64,000 nucleotides of DNA from Pseudomonadota bacterium (GCA_023423935.1 JAFAEQ010000002.1:28475-92474), one strand, 5' to 3'; counted from the first letter of the stretch, positions 1 to 8,798 are shown. Notes: generated by a model from the letters alone, not told the origin. Translations and numbers: made by a program.

Positions 1-739
1 CGTGGACGGTGCGGACGGTGATGAGCTGAGTCGACAAGGTCATCACCGGGCGCAGCCCGAGCTGCGAGCCGACCCGATCGGGGATCGGTGACAAGCCATA
101 CAGCATCAACCCCGGCCTCACCCAGTCGGTCCGTGCTTGCGGCCAACCAATCACGCCGGCCGAGTTTGCGATGCTGCGCTCGGCTTCTATGCCTGCCGTG
201 ATCGCATCGAAGCGCTCGATCTGATGACGGGCACTTTCGCCGCCCGATTCCTCGGCGCCTGCCAGGTGCGTCATCAGTCGGATCTGCCCGACCGACGCAC
301 ACCCGCGCAGGCGACGCAGCGCTTCGGGAAATTGCGCGCCGGTAAACCCCAGGCGATTCATTCCCGTGTTGAGCTTGATCCAGACCGTGAAGCGGAAGGC
401 AGGGACGGCCTGCTCGAGGATCTCGATCTGCTTGAACTCGTGAACCACGAGTTCGAATCGATGAGCCATCCCCTGACCCAGTTCGTCTGCGCTGAACACG
501 CCTTCGAGCAGCAGAATCGGAGTGAGCACGCCAGCCGCGCGCAAGATGAGCCCTTCGCCGATACGCGCGACTCCGAGCGCATCCGCGGAATGCAGCGCAC
601 GGGCCGCCTCGACGATGCCGTGGCCGTATGCGTTCGCCTTGATGACCGCGAGAACCCGCGAGTTCGTTGCGATGCTGCGGACCACGCCGAGGTTGTGGCG
701 CAGCGCATCCGCATCCATCGTCGCCGCCGGAAACGTCAC
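1..739 (-). CDS. alr: alanine racemase, 3' end cut by window edge
   Basis: Alanine racemase interconverts L- and D-alanine with PLP and supplies D-Ala for peptidoglycan in the cytoplasm. Reading the minus strand from 739 gives an N terminus with ALRHNL and then the PLP-lysine motif IKANAYGHG, followed by the barrel motifs KLNTGMNRLGF and MTHLA; the frame is open to base 1, so the C-terminal domain with the second catalytic Tyr is outside the window. I chose the GTG at 739 because it overlaps the dnaB stop as GTGA, which suggests translational coupling; an in-frame ATG lies at 718. The dnaB-alr neighbourhood is common in gammaproteobacteria. Confidence 0.92.
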   Translation of the reverse strand, partial: MTFPAATMDADALRHNLGVVRSIATNSRVLAVIKANAYGHGIVEAARALHSADALGVARIGEGLILRAAGVLTPILLLEGVFSADELGQGMAHRFELVVHEFKQIEILEQAVPAFRFTVWIKLNTGMNRLGFTGAQFPEALRRLRGCASVGQIRLMTHLAGAEESGGESARHQIERFDAITAGIEAERSIANSAGVIGWPQARTDWVRPGLMLYGLSPIPDRVGSQLGLRPVMTLSTQLITVRTVH

Positions 740-2160
740 CCGAACGATCCGTCCCCGTAAGCCGACTCGGGCGCGTAATTGCCGAACTTGGTGTACTTGC
801 CCATGAAGGTCAGCTGGACTTCGCCGATCTCACCGTTACGCTGCTTGGTGATGATGATGTCGGCGATGCCTTTGCGGGTGGTGTTCTTGTCGTACACCTC
901 CTCGCGATAAATCATCATGATGACGTCGGCGTCCTGCTCGATGGCGCCCGACTCGCGCAGATCGGACATGACAGGCTTCTTGTCCGTGCGCTGCTCGACG
1001 CCGCGATTCAGCTGCGAGAGCGCAATCAGAGGAACGCTCAGCTCCTTGGCGAGCGCTTTCAACGAACGCGAGATCTCCGAGATTTCCGTCGCGCGATTCT
1101 CGACGTTGCCGCCGACCTGCATCAGCTGCAAGTAATCCAGCACGATCAGGTCGAGGCCCTGCTCGCGCTTCAGGCGCCGCGCGCGTGCTCGCACTTCGGT
1201 TGGCGTCAGCGCGCCGGTGTCGTCGATGAAGATCGAAGACTCCTTCATCATGCTGATCGCCGAGTTCACGCGCGACCAGTCCTCGCCATCGAGGTTGCCA
1301 ATACGCAGGCGGCTCTGATCGACGTGACCGAGCGAGGACACCATACGAAACGCGAGCTGCTCGCGTGACATTTCCATACTGAACACGCCGACCTTCGCCT
1401 TCTGCGGACCGAAGGCCGCGTTCTCGGCGATGTTCAGTGCGAAGGTGGTCTTGCCCATCGACGGGCGTCCCGCGATGACGATCAGATCGCCACGCTGCAG
1501 GCCTGCAGTCATTTCGTCGAGTCGAGTGAAGCCCGTGCTGATGCCGGTGAGCTGACCTTTGTTCTGGGCCAGCATGTCCAGGCGATCGATGATCGATCCC
1601 AGATCGTTGCGCAGCGGCACGAATCCGGACCCCGCCTTGCTGCCGCTTTCGGCGATTTCGAACACCAGACGCTCGGCTTCATCGACGATCTCGTTGGCCT
1701 CACGGCCTTCGGGATCGTACGCACTCGCAGCAATGGCGCCGCCGACCGAGATGAGTTTGCGCAGGATGGATCGTTTGCGGACGATCTCCGCGTACGCACG
1801 AATGTTGGCGGCACTGGGAGTGTCGCGCACGAGGCCGGCGAGATAGATCAGGCCGCCGGTCTGCTCGGACAACGCTTTGCGTTCGAGCGCCTCGGAAAGA
1901 GTCACGGCATCGAAAGGCTCGCTGCGCGAAGCGAGATCTGCGATGGATTCGAAGATCAGCTGATGATCGCGACGGTAGAAGTCTTCGGCAGTGATGCGAT
2001 CGCCGATCGCATCGAAACCGCGGTTGTCGAGCATCAACCCGCCGAGCACGGCCTGCTCGGCTTCGATCGAATGCGGCGGGACGCGGATCTCGTCGACCGC
2101 CGCTTTATCGCGCGCGCGACGCGATCCTGGAAAGGGAAACTTGGATTCGGTTTCCGCCAT
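736..2160 (-). CDS. dnaB: replicative DNA helicase DnaB
   Basis: DnaB is the hexameric 5'-3' helicase that unwinds the chromosome ahead of the replisome. The 474-residue product has the usual size. It has the N-terminal primase-interacting domain (HSIEAEQAVLGGLMLDN near residue 30) and the RecA-like ATPase with Walker A GRPSMGKTT and Walker B LIVLDYLQL, plus the QLNRGVEQR segment. No intein is present. It lies 24 bp downstream of rplI on the same strand and overlaps alr by 4 bp, so rplI, dnaB and alr are probably co-transcribed. Confidence 0.98.
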   Translation of the reverse strand: MAETESKFPFPGSRRARDKAAVDEIRVPPHSIEAEQAVLGGLMLDNRGFDAIGDRITAEDFYRRDHQLIFESIADLASRSEPFDAVTLSEALERKALSEQTGGLIYLAGLVRDTPSAANIRAYAEIVRKRSILRKLISVGGAIAASAYDPEGREANEIVDEAERLVFEIAESGSKAGSGFVPLRNDLGSIIDRLDMLAQNKGQLTGISTGFTRLDEMTAGLQRGDLIVIAGRPSMGKTTFALNIAENAAFGPQKAKVGVFSMEMSREQLAFRMVSSLGHVDQSRLRIGNLDGEDWSRVNSAISMMKESSIFIDDTGALTPTEVRARARRLKREQGLDLIVLDYLQLMQVGGNVENRATEISEISRSLKALAKELSVPLIALSQLNRGVEQRTDKKPVMSDLRESGAIEQDADVIMMIYREEVYDKNTTRKGIADIIITKQRNGEIGEVQLTFMGKYTKFGNYAPESAYGDGSFG

Positions 2161-2184
2161 CGGAAGCGCTGCGCGCGATTGCGA

Positions 2185-2634
2185 TTACTCTTCGCCGATG
2201 ACGACGACCGGCAGGTCGACCGTGAGATCGGTGTGCAGATGAACCTGCACGATGTGCTCGCCGGCCTGACGGATCGGACCGTTCGGCAGACGCACTTCCG
2301 AGCGCTCGATATCGTGGCCGGCCTTGCGCGCACCGTCGGCGATGTCCGTCGTGCCGATCGAGCCGAACAGCTTGCCCTCGCCGCCCGACTTCGCGGTCAG
2401 CGTGAGCTTGAAGCCTTCGAGCTTCTTCGCACGAGCCTGAGCGGCATCGAGCTCGACCTTCGCGGCCTTCTCGATCTCGGCGCGACGCGACTCGAACTTC
2501 GCAACGTTCTCTTCGGTCGCGAGCGTCGCCTTGCCCTTGGGCAACAGGAAATTGCGACCGTAGCCCGACTTCACCTTGACTCGATCACCGATGTTGCCGA
2601 GGTTGGCAACCTTCTGCAGCAGAATGACTTCCAT
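2185..2634 (-). CDS. rplI: 50S ribosomal protein L9
   Basis: L9 binds 23S rRNA and helps maintain translational fidelity. The 149-residue product has the typical length, starts MEVILLQKVANLGNIGD and contains the N-terminal signature GYGRNFLLPKGKA, a charged connecting helix around residues 45-75 and a C-terminal domain ending VVVIGEE. An AAGGTGC-type Shine-Dalgarno stretch lies just upstream of the ATG. It sits in the ribosomal block rpsF-rpsR-(DUF2232)-rplI. Confidence 0.98.
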   Translation of the reverse strand: MEVILLQKVANLGNIGDRVKVKSGYGRNFLLPKGKATLATEENVAKFESRRAEIEKAAKVELDAAQARAKKLEGFKLTLTAKSGGEGKLFGSIGTTDIADGARKAGHDIERSEVRLPNGPIRQAGEHIVQVHLHTDLTVDLPVVVIGEE

Positions 2635-2672
2635 AAAGCACCTTGTAAGAACTCGAAGAAAGGCCGTGGGCT

Positions 2673-2715
2673 GTAGGCTCTAGGCTGCGGGTGGTCCCGA
2701 CAGCCTACAGCCTAC
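2673..2715. repeat. intergenic hairpin of repeated TAGGCTG units
   Basis: Bases 2673-2687 (GTAGGCTCTAGGCTG) and 2701-2715 (CAGCCTACAGCCTAC) are reverse complements except for one mismatch, with a 13-base loop. Each arm holds two copies of a TAGGCT unit. It fills the gap between the DUF2232 gene and rplI. The structure is seen directly; whether it is a dispersed repeat, an mRNA-stabilising hairpin or an attenuator is not known. Confidence 0.7.
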
Positions 2716-2727
2716 GGTCTACGACCG

Positions 2728-3627
2728 TCAGACTGGTTGCGTCCGCGGACGCAGCCAATTATCCGCAAAACCCCAGATCGCCAGCACGATCACCGTGATC
2801 GATGTGGAGATCGGGACGATCAGCAGCACATAGATCGCTGCGAGCCAGCCGCGATTGAGTCGCCCGCCCGCCTTACTGCGATGTGCCGCAGCCAGTCCCT
2901 GGAACGAGAGCGCGACGAACGCGACCCATGCCAGCGACCCAATCAATCCGGAATCCGTGACGAAGACCGCAATGAACAGCGCAGTCACCGCCACTCCTAA
3001 TACCCCACCCAGCCTCAGTTGGCGATACTCGGCGCCGAATCGTCCCGGCGCCTGCAGCAGGGTCTGCCACCAGCATCCCAGGAACAGCCCGGCCAGGATG
3101 GTCGCCAGCACCAGCGCGGCGAGCCCGCCCCACATGGTTCGCGCCCACTGATCGATGATCAGAGTCGTATCCGGCGGCATGTGCAAGCCGGCAGCGCCCG
3201 CCTGCTGTACCGCCGTGGTCAGCAACTGCACCCAGACCGCCGCTGGATCGCTCAGTGCGAGATGGACCGCGATGACCGCAGCGGTCACGCCGGCGACGGC
3301 AAGCTGAAAACAGAGATTCAATGAACCCGTACGCTTCAGGACCAGTGCGAGCAACACCGGCGAGACGATCACTGTGACCACCCCAACCGTCAGCCATGGC
3401 ATCTGCGGAGCCAGTGACACCAGCAGCCAGATGGCCGCTGCGGCCGCCGTGGCTGCCTTCGTCAGAGCCTGACGCGCATCGAACCGTAGCGCGACCAACA
3501 CCGGAATCGCACCGGCCAGCACCATGAATGGCATCGGCATCTGCGGTGCGAACGCGCCACAGAAGGCGGCGCCCAACGCAGCGCGCCACGGACGCTCGGT
3601 CAGCCAGGCTGCGATTGCACGGTGCAT
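2728..3627 (-). CDS. DUF2232-type integral membrane protein
   Basis: This 299-residue protein is strongly hydrophobic, with about eight predicted membrane segments such as AALVLATILAGLFLGCWW and ISTSITVIVLAIWGF. Its position between rpsR and rplI is where many gammaproteobacteria, notably Xanthomonadales relatives, carry a DUF2232/YybS-like membrane protein, and I assign it mainly on that context and topology. No catalytic motif is visible and its function is unknown. It is 52 bp downstream of rpsR on the same strand and is likely transcribed with it. Confidence 0.7.
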   Translation of the reverse strand: MHRAIAAWLTERPWRAALGAAFCGAFAPQMPMPFMVLAGAIPVLVALRFDARQALTKAATAAAAAIWLLVSLAPQMPWLTVGVVTVIVSPVLLALVLKRTGSLNLCFQLAVAGVTAAVIAVHLALSDPAAVWVQLLTTAVQQAGAAGLHMPPDTTLIIDQWARTMWGGLAALVLATILAGLFLGCWWQTLLQAPGRFGAEYRQLRLGGVLGVAVTALFIAVFVTDSGLIGSLAWVAFVALSFQGLAAAHRSKAGGRLNRGWLAAIYVLLIVPISTSITVIVLAIWGFADNWLRPRTQPV

Positions 3628-3679
3628 GGGTGTGTCACGCGCGAGCCGAAGCGACCCGCGCGTGCTCGGAACGGCTCGC

Positions 3680-3904
3680 TCAGTGCTGATCGGTATACGG
3701 CAACAGCGCGAGATAACGCGCGCGCTTCACCGCCACTGCCAGCTGACGCTGATAGTGCGACTTCGTGCCCGTGATACGGCTCGGAACGATCTTGCCGGTT
3801 TCGGTGATGTACGCCTTGAGAATGCCCAGATCCTTGTAATCGATCTGTTCGATGCCTTCGGCGGTGAAACGGCAGAACTTACGGCGACGGAAAAAACGTG
3901 ACAT
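3680..3904 (-). CDS. rpsR: 30S ribosomal protein S18
   Basis: S18 forms a heterodimer with S6 on the 30S platform. The 74-residue product starts MSRFFRRRKFCRF and contains DYKDLGILKAYITETGKI and the conserved RITGTKSHYQRQL segment, which together are diagnostic. It follows rpsF by 26 bp, the usual S6-S18 pairing. The Cys in RKFCRF is a single residue, so a zinc-binding form is not supported. Confidence 0.98.
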   Translation of the reverse strand: MSRFFRRRKFCRFTAEGIEQIDYKDLGILKAYITETGKIVPSRITGTKSHYQRQLAVAVKRARYLALLPYTDQH

Positions 3905-3930
3905 GGCAAACCCCTCGATGAATCGATGAA

Positions 3931-4311
3931 TCAGGCCGACGCGGACGGCGAATCGTCGTCGTCGTCGGAGAAGCGCTCGTCGCGCGACTCGTCAGTCGAA
4001 CGCGCCATCGGCGAGGGTTCGGTGACGGCCTTGTCCATCTTGATGACCAGGTGACGCAGCACCGCATCGCTGAAGCGGAATGCGCCGGTCAGTTCGTTCA
4101 GAGTCTTGCCGTCGCACTCGATGTTCAGAAGAACATAGTGCGCCTTGTGGATCTTGTTGATCGGGTACGCGAGCTGACGGCGGCCCCAGTCTTCCAGGCG
4201 GTGAATCGTGCCGTTGCCGGCCGAAATCATGCCCTTGTAGCGTTCCAGCATGGCCGGAACCTGCTCGCTCTGGTCAGGGTGGACCAGAAACACAATCTCA
4301 TAATGTCGCAT
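3931..4311 (-). CDS. rpsF: 30S ribosomal protein S6
   Basis: S6 binds 16S rRNA together with S18. The 126-residue product starts MRHYEIVFLVHPDQSEQV and contains EDWGRRQLAYPINK and HYVLLNIECD, all typical of S6. The C-terminal tail (about residues 100-126) is acidic and Ser-rich (FSDDDDDSPSASA), longer than the core fold; variable acidic tails are known in this family, and E. coli S6 receives glutamates from RimK. It has a good AAGGAG Shine-Dalgarno site and a structured leader. Confidence 0.97.
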   Translation of the reverse strand: MRHYEIVFLVHPDQSEQVPAMLERYKGMISAGNGTIHRLEDWGRRQLAYPINKIHKAHYVLLNIECDGKTLNELTGAFRFSDAVLRHLVIKMDKAVTEPSPMARSTDESRDERFSDDDDDSPSASA

Positions 4312-4329
4312 TGCTGCTCCTTATGGAGA

Positions 4330-4360
4330 TGCTTCCCGGCTGATTAATCCCGGTGAAGCA
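4330..4360 (-). promoter_or_regulatory. candidate S6:S18 autoregulatory leader of rpsF
   Basis: On the minus strand the 31 bases just before the rpsF Shine-Dalgarno site fold into an outer stem TGCTTC/GAAGCA and an inner CCGG/CCGG pairing around GATTAATCAG. Known rpsF leaders bind the S6:S18 complex through an exposed CCG next to a stem, and CCG occurs here in the equivalent place. The fold is visible; its identity as that motif is inference from position and sequence. Confidence 0.5.
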
Positions 4361-4452
4361 AGGAGTTAAAAGGATTTCCCGCCATGCACCTGCCAGGCAG
4401 GCGCAAAACGGGCGCGAATGGTAGCGGAAGCCCCCCTTGGGCCGCAACCGGA

Positions 4453-4570
4453 CGGAAAAAGAGGTTCACACAGAGATCACAGAGTACACAGAGATTTGGA
4501 GTGAGCCGCGTCGGCGATCCTGCGCTGTCCGACTCTGTGATCTCTGTGCACTCTGTGTGAAATCCGTCCT
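4453..4570. repeat. large hairpin of tandem CACAGAGNN units
   Basis: The left arm (about 4464-4494) and right arm (about 4532-4562) are reverse complements at 25 of 29 positions. Each arm is a run of three nonamers of the form CACAGAGNN, and short flanking stretches (GGAAAAAGAGG/CCTC) extend the symmetry. It separates rlmB, which ends at 4572, from rpsF. It may stop or protect transcripts from the rnr-rlmB operon. There is no clear T-tract, so terminator activity is only inferred. Confidence 0.65.
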
Positions 4571-4571
4571 C

Positions 4572-5309
4572 TTACTGTCTTTGCCGGAGCGCCTCGTATA
4601 GCACGACGCCGGTGGCGACCGAGACGTTCAGGCTTTCCACGACGCCGCGCATGGGAATGCTGATGAGCGCGTCGCAGTTTTCCTTTGTGAGGCGGCGCAG
4701 TCCCTGCCCTTCGGCGCCCAGGACCAGCGCCAGCGGGCCGGTGAGGCTGGTTTCAAAGACCGATTTCTGAGCTTCATCGTCGGTCCCGATGATCCAAACC
4801 TCGCGCTCTTTCAGCCAACGCAGGGTGCGCGCGAGATTGACGACCTGGATCAAAGGTACGGTTTCGGCCGCGCCCGAGGCGACTTTGCGAACCGTCGGTG
4901 AGAGCCCCGCCGCTCGATCGCGCGGGACGATCACGGCCGTGACACCGACTGCATCGGCCGTGCGCAGGCAGGCGCCGAGGTTATGCGGATCCTGCACGCC
5001 ATCGAGCACGAGCAGGAATGGCGTCCTGGCTTTGTCGAGCAGCTCATCGAGCGCCCCCTCCCCCAGCACACCGACACTGCGCATCTGCGCGCACACGCCC
5101 TGATGACGCTCACCGGAAGCGAGCCGATCGAGCTCCTGCGCATCCTTCGATGCCAGTTTCACCTTGGCGGCCTGCGCGAGCTTCGTCACTTCGGCGAGAC
5201 GCCCATCGTCGCGACCCTTCTGAATCATCACGAGCGAAACGCGCTCAGGATGTTGCTGCAGCAGCGTACGCACCGCGTGCAGTCCGAACACAATCGTCTC
5301 ATCGCTCAT
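4572..5309 (-). CDS. rlmB: 23S rRNA (guanosine-2251-2'-O)-methyltransferase
   Basis: RlmB is a SPOUT (TrmH-family) enzyme that uses SAM to methylate G2251 in the peptidyl-transferase loop. The product starts MSDETIVFGLHAVRTLL, has an N-terminal substrate-binding domain to about residue 75 and then the knotted catalytic domain. Its three SPOUT motifs are visible: LDGVQDPHNLGACLRTADA, ALVLGAEGQGLRRL and IPMRGVVESLNVSVATGV. I place the start at the ATG that overlaps the rnr stop as ATGA; an upstream in-frame ATG at 5333 is possible. The rnr-rlmB pair is a common gammaproteobacterial operon. Confidence 0.95.
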   Translation of the reverse strand: MSDETIVFGLHAVRTLLQQHPERVSLVMIQKGRDDGRLAEVTKLAQAAKVKLASKDAQELDRLASGERHQGVCAQMRSVGVLGEGALDELLDKARTPFLLVLDGVQDPHNLGACLRTADAVGVTAVIVPRDRAAGLSPTVRKVASGAAETVPLIQVVNLARTLRWLKEREVWIIGTDDEAQKSVFETSLTGPLALVLGAEGQGLRRLTKENCDALISIPMRGVVESLNVSVATGVVLYEALRQRQ

Positions 5310-7552
5310 CGGCGGCCTCGTCGACGCTGCCACGGGCCGCGAATCATTTGTCGCTGCGTTCCCGCTTCGGCCAATTCGAAATCGATCTTGCGTTCATCGA
5401 TGATCACATTGATCAGACGCACGCGCAGATGATCACCCAGACGGAATACCCGACCGCTGCGTGCACCGACGAGCCGATAGCCCGTCTTGTCGCGCGAGAA
5501 ATAGTCGGAGCCCAGCGAGCTCACGTGCACCAGACCATCGATCTGCATGCCGCTCACCTGCACGAACAGACCGAAGTCGACGACGCCCGTCACGAGCGCA
5601 TCGAACTCCTCGCCGATCTTGTCCTGCATGAACTGGCACTTGAGCCAGGACATCGCATCGCGAGTCGCCTCGTCCGCGCGCCGTTCGGTGAATGAAGTCT
5701 GTTGACCCAGCTCCGTCATGCGAGCCGGCGTGTACTCGAAGTTGCTCGCCGTGCCACCGCGCAATACATGACGGATTCCACGATGGACCAGCAGATCCGG
5801 ATAGCGGCGGATCGGCGAGGTGAAATGCGCGTACTCGGGCAGCGACAGGCCGAAGTGACCGATGTTCTCGGGCTGATACACCGCTTGCGGCAACGAGCGG
5901 ATCACCACTGTCGAAATCAAATGAGCCTCTTCGTTGCCGACGATCCGCTGGAGCACGGCATTCAGATCGTGAGGTTCCAGATCGCGATCGCGCGGCAGCT
6001 CGATCGCAAAGCCGCTCAGGAACTGACGCAGCTGCTCGAGCCGTTCCTCTTCGGGCTGACCGTGAACGCGATAGAGCGTGGGGATCTTGTGCTTGCGCAG
6101 AAAGCGCGCGGCCTCGACATTGGCCGCGATCATGCATTCCTCGATCAGCCGATGCGCATCGTTGCGCGGCTGCTCGACGAACGCCGCGATGCGTCCGTCT
6201 GCACCGAAGCGCACTTTCAACTCCGGTGCGTCGAACTCGAGCGCCCCGCGGCGCTGACGCGCCGAATACAGCGCCTTGAACACATCGTGAAGATTGCGCA
6301 GATGCTCGCCGTTGGCGACCACTTCCGGCTCCGCAACCGAGGCGGGATTCGCAAGATAGGCGGCGACCTTCGTATATGTGAGGCGCGCCTTCGATTTCAT
6401 CAGACCTTCGAAGAACCGCGAGCGCGTCACCTTGCCCTGCGAGCTCACCTTCATCTCGCAGCACAGACACAGCCGATCGACATTCGGATTCAGTGAGCAC
6501 AGTCCATTCGACAGCGCTTCCGGCAGCATCGGCAGCACGCGATTCGGAAAATAGACGGACGTACCGCGATGCTGCGCTTCCTGATCCAGCGGTGAGTCGG
6601 GCGTGACGTAGCTTGCAACATCGGCGATGGCGACAATCAGACGCCAACCGCCGCGCATGGGCTCGCAATAAACGGCGTCGTCGAAGTCGCGTGCATCTTC
6701 ACCGTCGATCGTGACCAGCGCGGTGTCGCGCAGATCTTCGCGATTGCGTTTGGCCGCTGCGCTCACCGCGCCGCCGTAACTCTCCGCTTGCGCAACGGCT
6801 TCGGGCGGAAATTCGAACGGCAGACTGTGCGAGTGAATCGCGATCTCCGTTTCCATGCCGGGTGCGGCGTGCTCGCCGAGCACTCGCGTGACATGTCCGA
6901 GCGGTTGCGCGGTCTTCGAGGGCATCTCGATCAGTTTGACCAGCACGACCTGCCCCGGCTTTGCATCGCCGAGACGATCGCGCGGCACCAGAACGCGATG
7001 TCCGATGCGCGGATTGTCCGGCACGACGAAGCTGATTCCGGACTCGTCGTAGAGGCGGCCAACGATTTCCGTCGTCCCGCGCTCGAGGACTTTGACCACG
7101 GTGCCTTCCGGGCGACCGCGCTGATCTGCGCCGCTGACGCGCACCGCGACGCGGTCGCCGTGCATCACTTCACGCATCTGCCGATACGGCAGCACGATCG
7201 GTGTCGAGCGGTCGTCAGGGTGCAGGAACCCGTGACCATCGCGATGACCCGTCACGGTTCCGACGATCAAGGTCAGCCGCTCGCGCAGGCAATATTCATC
7301 GCGACGGTTCTTGACGATCTCTCCGCTCTGGAGGGCCTGGCCCAGCTGCTCGTTCAGAAGCTTGCGCCGGGCAGACGTCATTGCGCCGACACGCAGCGCA
7401 AGCTCGTCGAACGGCAGGGGCTGCCCCGCCTGTTCGAGTGCTTGAGTCACCGAGAACGAATCGGAACTGGAGGGACGGGCAGATCGCGCAGCTTTTGCAG
7501 CTGCTTTGCGCGGCGACCGCGCAGGGGTTTTGCTCTTTGTTTTGCGTTTCAT
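5306..7552 (-). CDS. rnr: ribonuclease R
   Basis: RNase R is a processive 3'-5' exoribonuclease that degrades structured RNA and defective rRNA. The protein (748 residues from this ATG) has a basic Lys/Ala-rich N terminus, two cold-shock-like domains (VGTVTGHRDGHGFL near residue 95), the RNB catalytic domain with DGEDARDFDDAVY carrying the metal-binding aspartates, and a C-terminal S1 domain (GVVDFGLFVQVSGMQIDGLV). It ends in an Arg-rich tail. An in-frame GTG at 7588 would add 12 residues; neither start has a strong Shine-Dalgarno site. Confidence 0.95.
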   Translation of the reverse strand: MKRKTKSKTPARSPRKAAAKAARSARPSSSDSFSVTQALEQAGQPLPFDELALRVGAMTSARRKLLNEQLGQALQSGEIVKNRRDEYCLRERLTLIVGTVTGHRDGHGFLHPDDRSTPIVLPYRQMREVMHGDRVAVRVSGADQRGRPEGTVVKVLERGTTEIVGRLYDESGISFVVPDNPRIGHRVLVPRDRLGDAKPGQVVLVKLIEMPSKTAQPLGHVTRVLGEHAAPGMETEIAIHSHSLPFEFPPEAVAQAESYGGAVSAAAKRNREDLRDTALVTIDGEDARDFDDAVYCEPMRGGWRLIVAIADVASYVTPDSPLDQEAQHRGTSVYFPNRVLPMLPEALSNGLCSLNPNVDRLCLCCEMKVSSQGKVTRSRFFEGLMKSKARLTYTKVAAYLANPASVAEPEVVANGEHLRNLHDVFKALYSARQRRGALEFDAPELKVRFGADGRIAAFVEQPRNDAHRLIEECMIAANVEAARFLRKHKIPTLYRVHGQPEEERLEQLRQFLSGFAIELPRDRDLEPHDLNAVLQRIVGNEEAHLISTVVIRSLPQAVYQPENIGHFGLSLPEYAHFTSPIRRYPDLLVHRGIRHVLRGGTASNFEYTPARMTELGQQTSFTERRADEATRDAMSWLKCQFMQDKIGEEFDALVTGVVDFGLFVQVSGMQIDGLVHVSSLGSDYFSRDKTGYRLVGARSGRVFRLGDHLRVRLINVIIDERKIDFELAEAGTQRQMIRGPWQRRRGRR

Positions 7553-7752
7553 GACGGGCAGTTGAACATATCTTGATTGCCCCGGCACTAGGGCATGCCG
7601 CGTCTACTTACAATGCATGCGCGGTTCGTGAGCCTGAAATCGAAGTGCGACAGCGTATCCGAAAGCGGAGCGGCCTCATCGCGGCGTTCATGGCGTTCAT
7701 ATATATGAGCGCGATCCCTCGCCTCTCAACCGCTCGTGGCGGGAATGTTCGA

Positions 7753-7781
7753 TTGACAGTGCCGGGTGCGGCCGGTAGATT
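7753..7781 (+). promoter_or_regulatory. sigma70 promoter of tRNA-Leu
   Basis: A perfect -35 box TTGACA (7753-7758) is followed after exactly 17 bases by TAGATT (7776-7781), which matches the -10 consensus at four of six positions. The predicted start is near 7788, about 32 bases before the mature tRNA. The discriminator after the -10 box is GC-rich (GCGCGCC), as in stringently controlled tRNA and rRNA promoters; that control is inferred. Confidence 0.8.
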
Positions 7782-7819
7782 TGCGCGCCTTGCGGGCCCT
7801 GCCCCGTATTCCCTCCCTT

Positions 7820-7904
7820 GCCCAGGTGGCGGAATTGGTAGACGCGCTGGTTTCAGGTACCAGTGGAGCGATCCTTGGAGGTTCGAGTCCTCTCCTGGGC
7901 ACCA
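7820..7904 (+). tRNA. tRNA-Leu (anticodon CAG)
   Basis: The 85-base sequence has an acceptor stem GCCCAGG paired with CCTGGGC, discriminator A, an encoded CCA end, a D-arm of the leucine type (GGCGGAATTGGTAGACGCGC), an anticodon stem CTGGT/ACCAG around the loop TTCAGGT, a long variable arm typical of class II tRNA, and a T-arm GGTTCGAGTCC. The anticodon is CAG, decoding CUG, the main leucine codon in GC-rich genomes. Confidence 0.98.
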
Positions 7905-8102
7905 TCACCTTCTGATGGATCATCGCGCTTAGAGTCCGAACTCCCGCACGAGTCACCCACGCGACTCGTGCCGAAGTCATCCATCAGTCAGAAAGAAACG
8001 CTAAGGCCCTCGTCGCCTCAAGCACCCAGAATGCTCGAACGCGAGGTGGCGCGCTTTCGCGTAAGCGGCGCGCATGAATCGTGCGCGCCGCCGATCCTCG
8101 CG

Positions 8103-8798
8103 TCAGTGATGCTTGCCGGCGCCCGGACTGTGGGCCTGGGGCTTGATGGCCAGTTGGTCCGGCACTGCAACGACGATGAGCGCGAACGGCCCGCCTTCGT
8201 CGACGACCACCGAGGGCAGTCCACTATCCGGCGCATGACCGCCCAGCATGCTGTTTCGGTAATACGGCGCGTAAATCATCATGTGCGGATGCCACGCATC
8301 GTCCTCGCCGACATCCTGATCGGCCGACCACATGTAGCCGAACTGCACCCCTTCCATACGCGGAAGCTTGCCCTCCGCATAGGCCATCGCAAGCTCACTG
8401 GCGATGGCTGCGGGTGCAACGCCTTGCAGTCCCAGAGTCGCGCGTAGCTCCTCCTGCGGAAGGATCGTGCGCGATGCGAGCGGATCAAAACAGATCGGCG
8501 CCAGCACCTTGGAGTCATAAGCCGCCGCGTGACCGTCGGTGGGGACGAAGCGGATGGCCGACCACCCGCGCATCACCAGGCAGACACAATCGTTATCGCC
8601 GCGCTCAGCGACCTCATAACCTGTGCGCGTCAGGACCTTGACCGTCGCACGACCGGAGATCGTTTCCGGTCCGGCGCTCCGTGCGAGCGCGATCTCACGA
8701 TCACGCGGCATGAGAAAAGCTTCAGTCGCCGGATACTTCGGGTCGGCCGCCCAGACAGACCCGGCCACCATCAACGTCAACATAGCCATGGCTCGCAT
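8103..8798 (-). CDS. secreted hypothetical protein
   Basis: The 231-residue protein begins with a plausible Sec signal peptide cleaved near VWA-AD at residue 18, so it is probably periplasmic or outside. I do not recognise a domain. Features visible are a central DCVCLVMRGW segment with two cysteines, a Trp/Tyr-rich stretch (EGVQFGYMWSADQD, then HMMIYAPYY) and a His-containing C terminus (SPGAGKHH). It stands alone between tRNA-Leu and the flippase/glycosyltransferase gene, with a start followed shortly by hydrophobic residues that supports this frame. Confidence 0.75.
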   Translation of the reverse strand: MRAMAMLTLMVAGSVWAADPKYPATEAFLMPRDREIALARSAGPETISGRATVKVLTRTGYEVAERGDNDCVCLVMRGWSAIRFVPTDGHAAAYDSKVLAPICFDPLASRTILPQEELRATLGLQGVAPAAIASELAMAYAEGKLPRMEGVQFGYMWSADQDVGEDDAWHPHMMIYAPYYRNSMLGGHAPDSGLPSVVVDEGGPFALIVVAVPDQLAIKPQAHSPGAGKHH

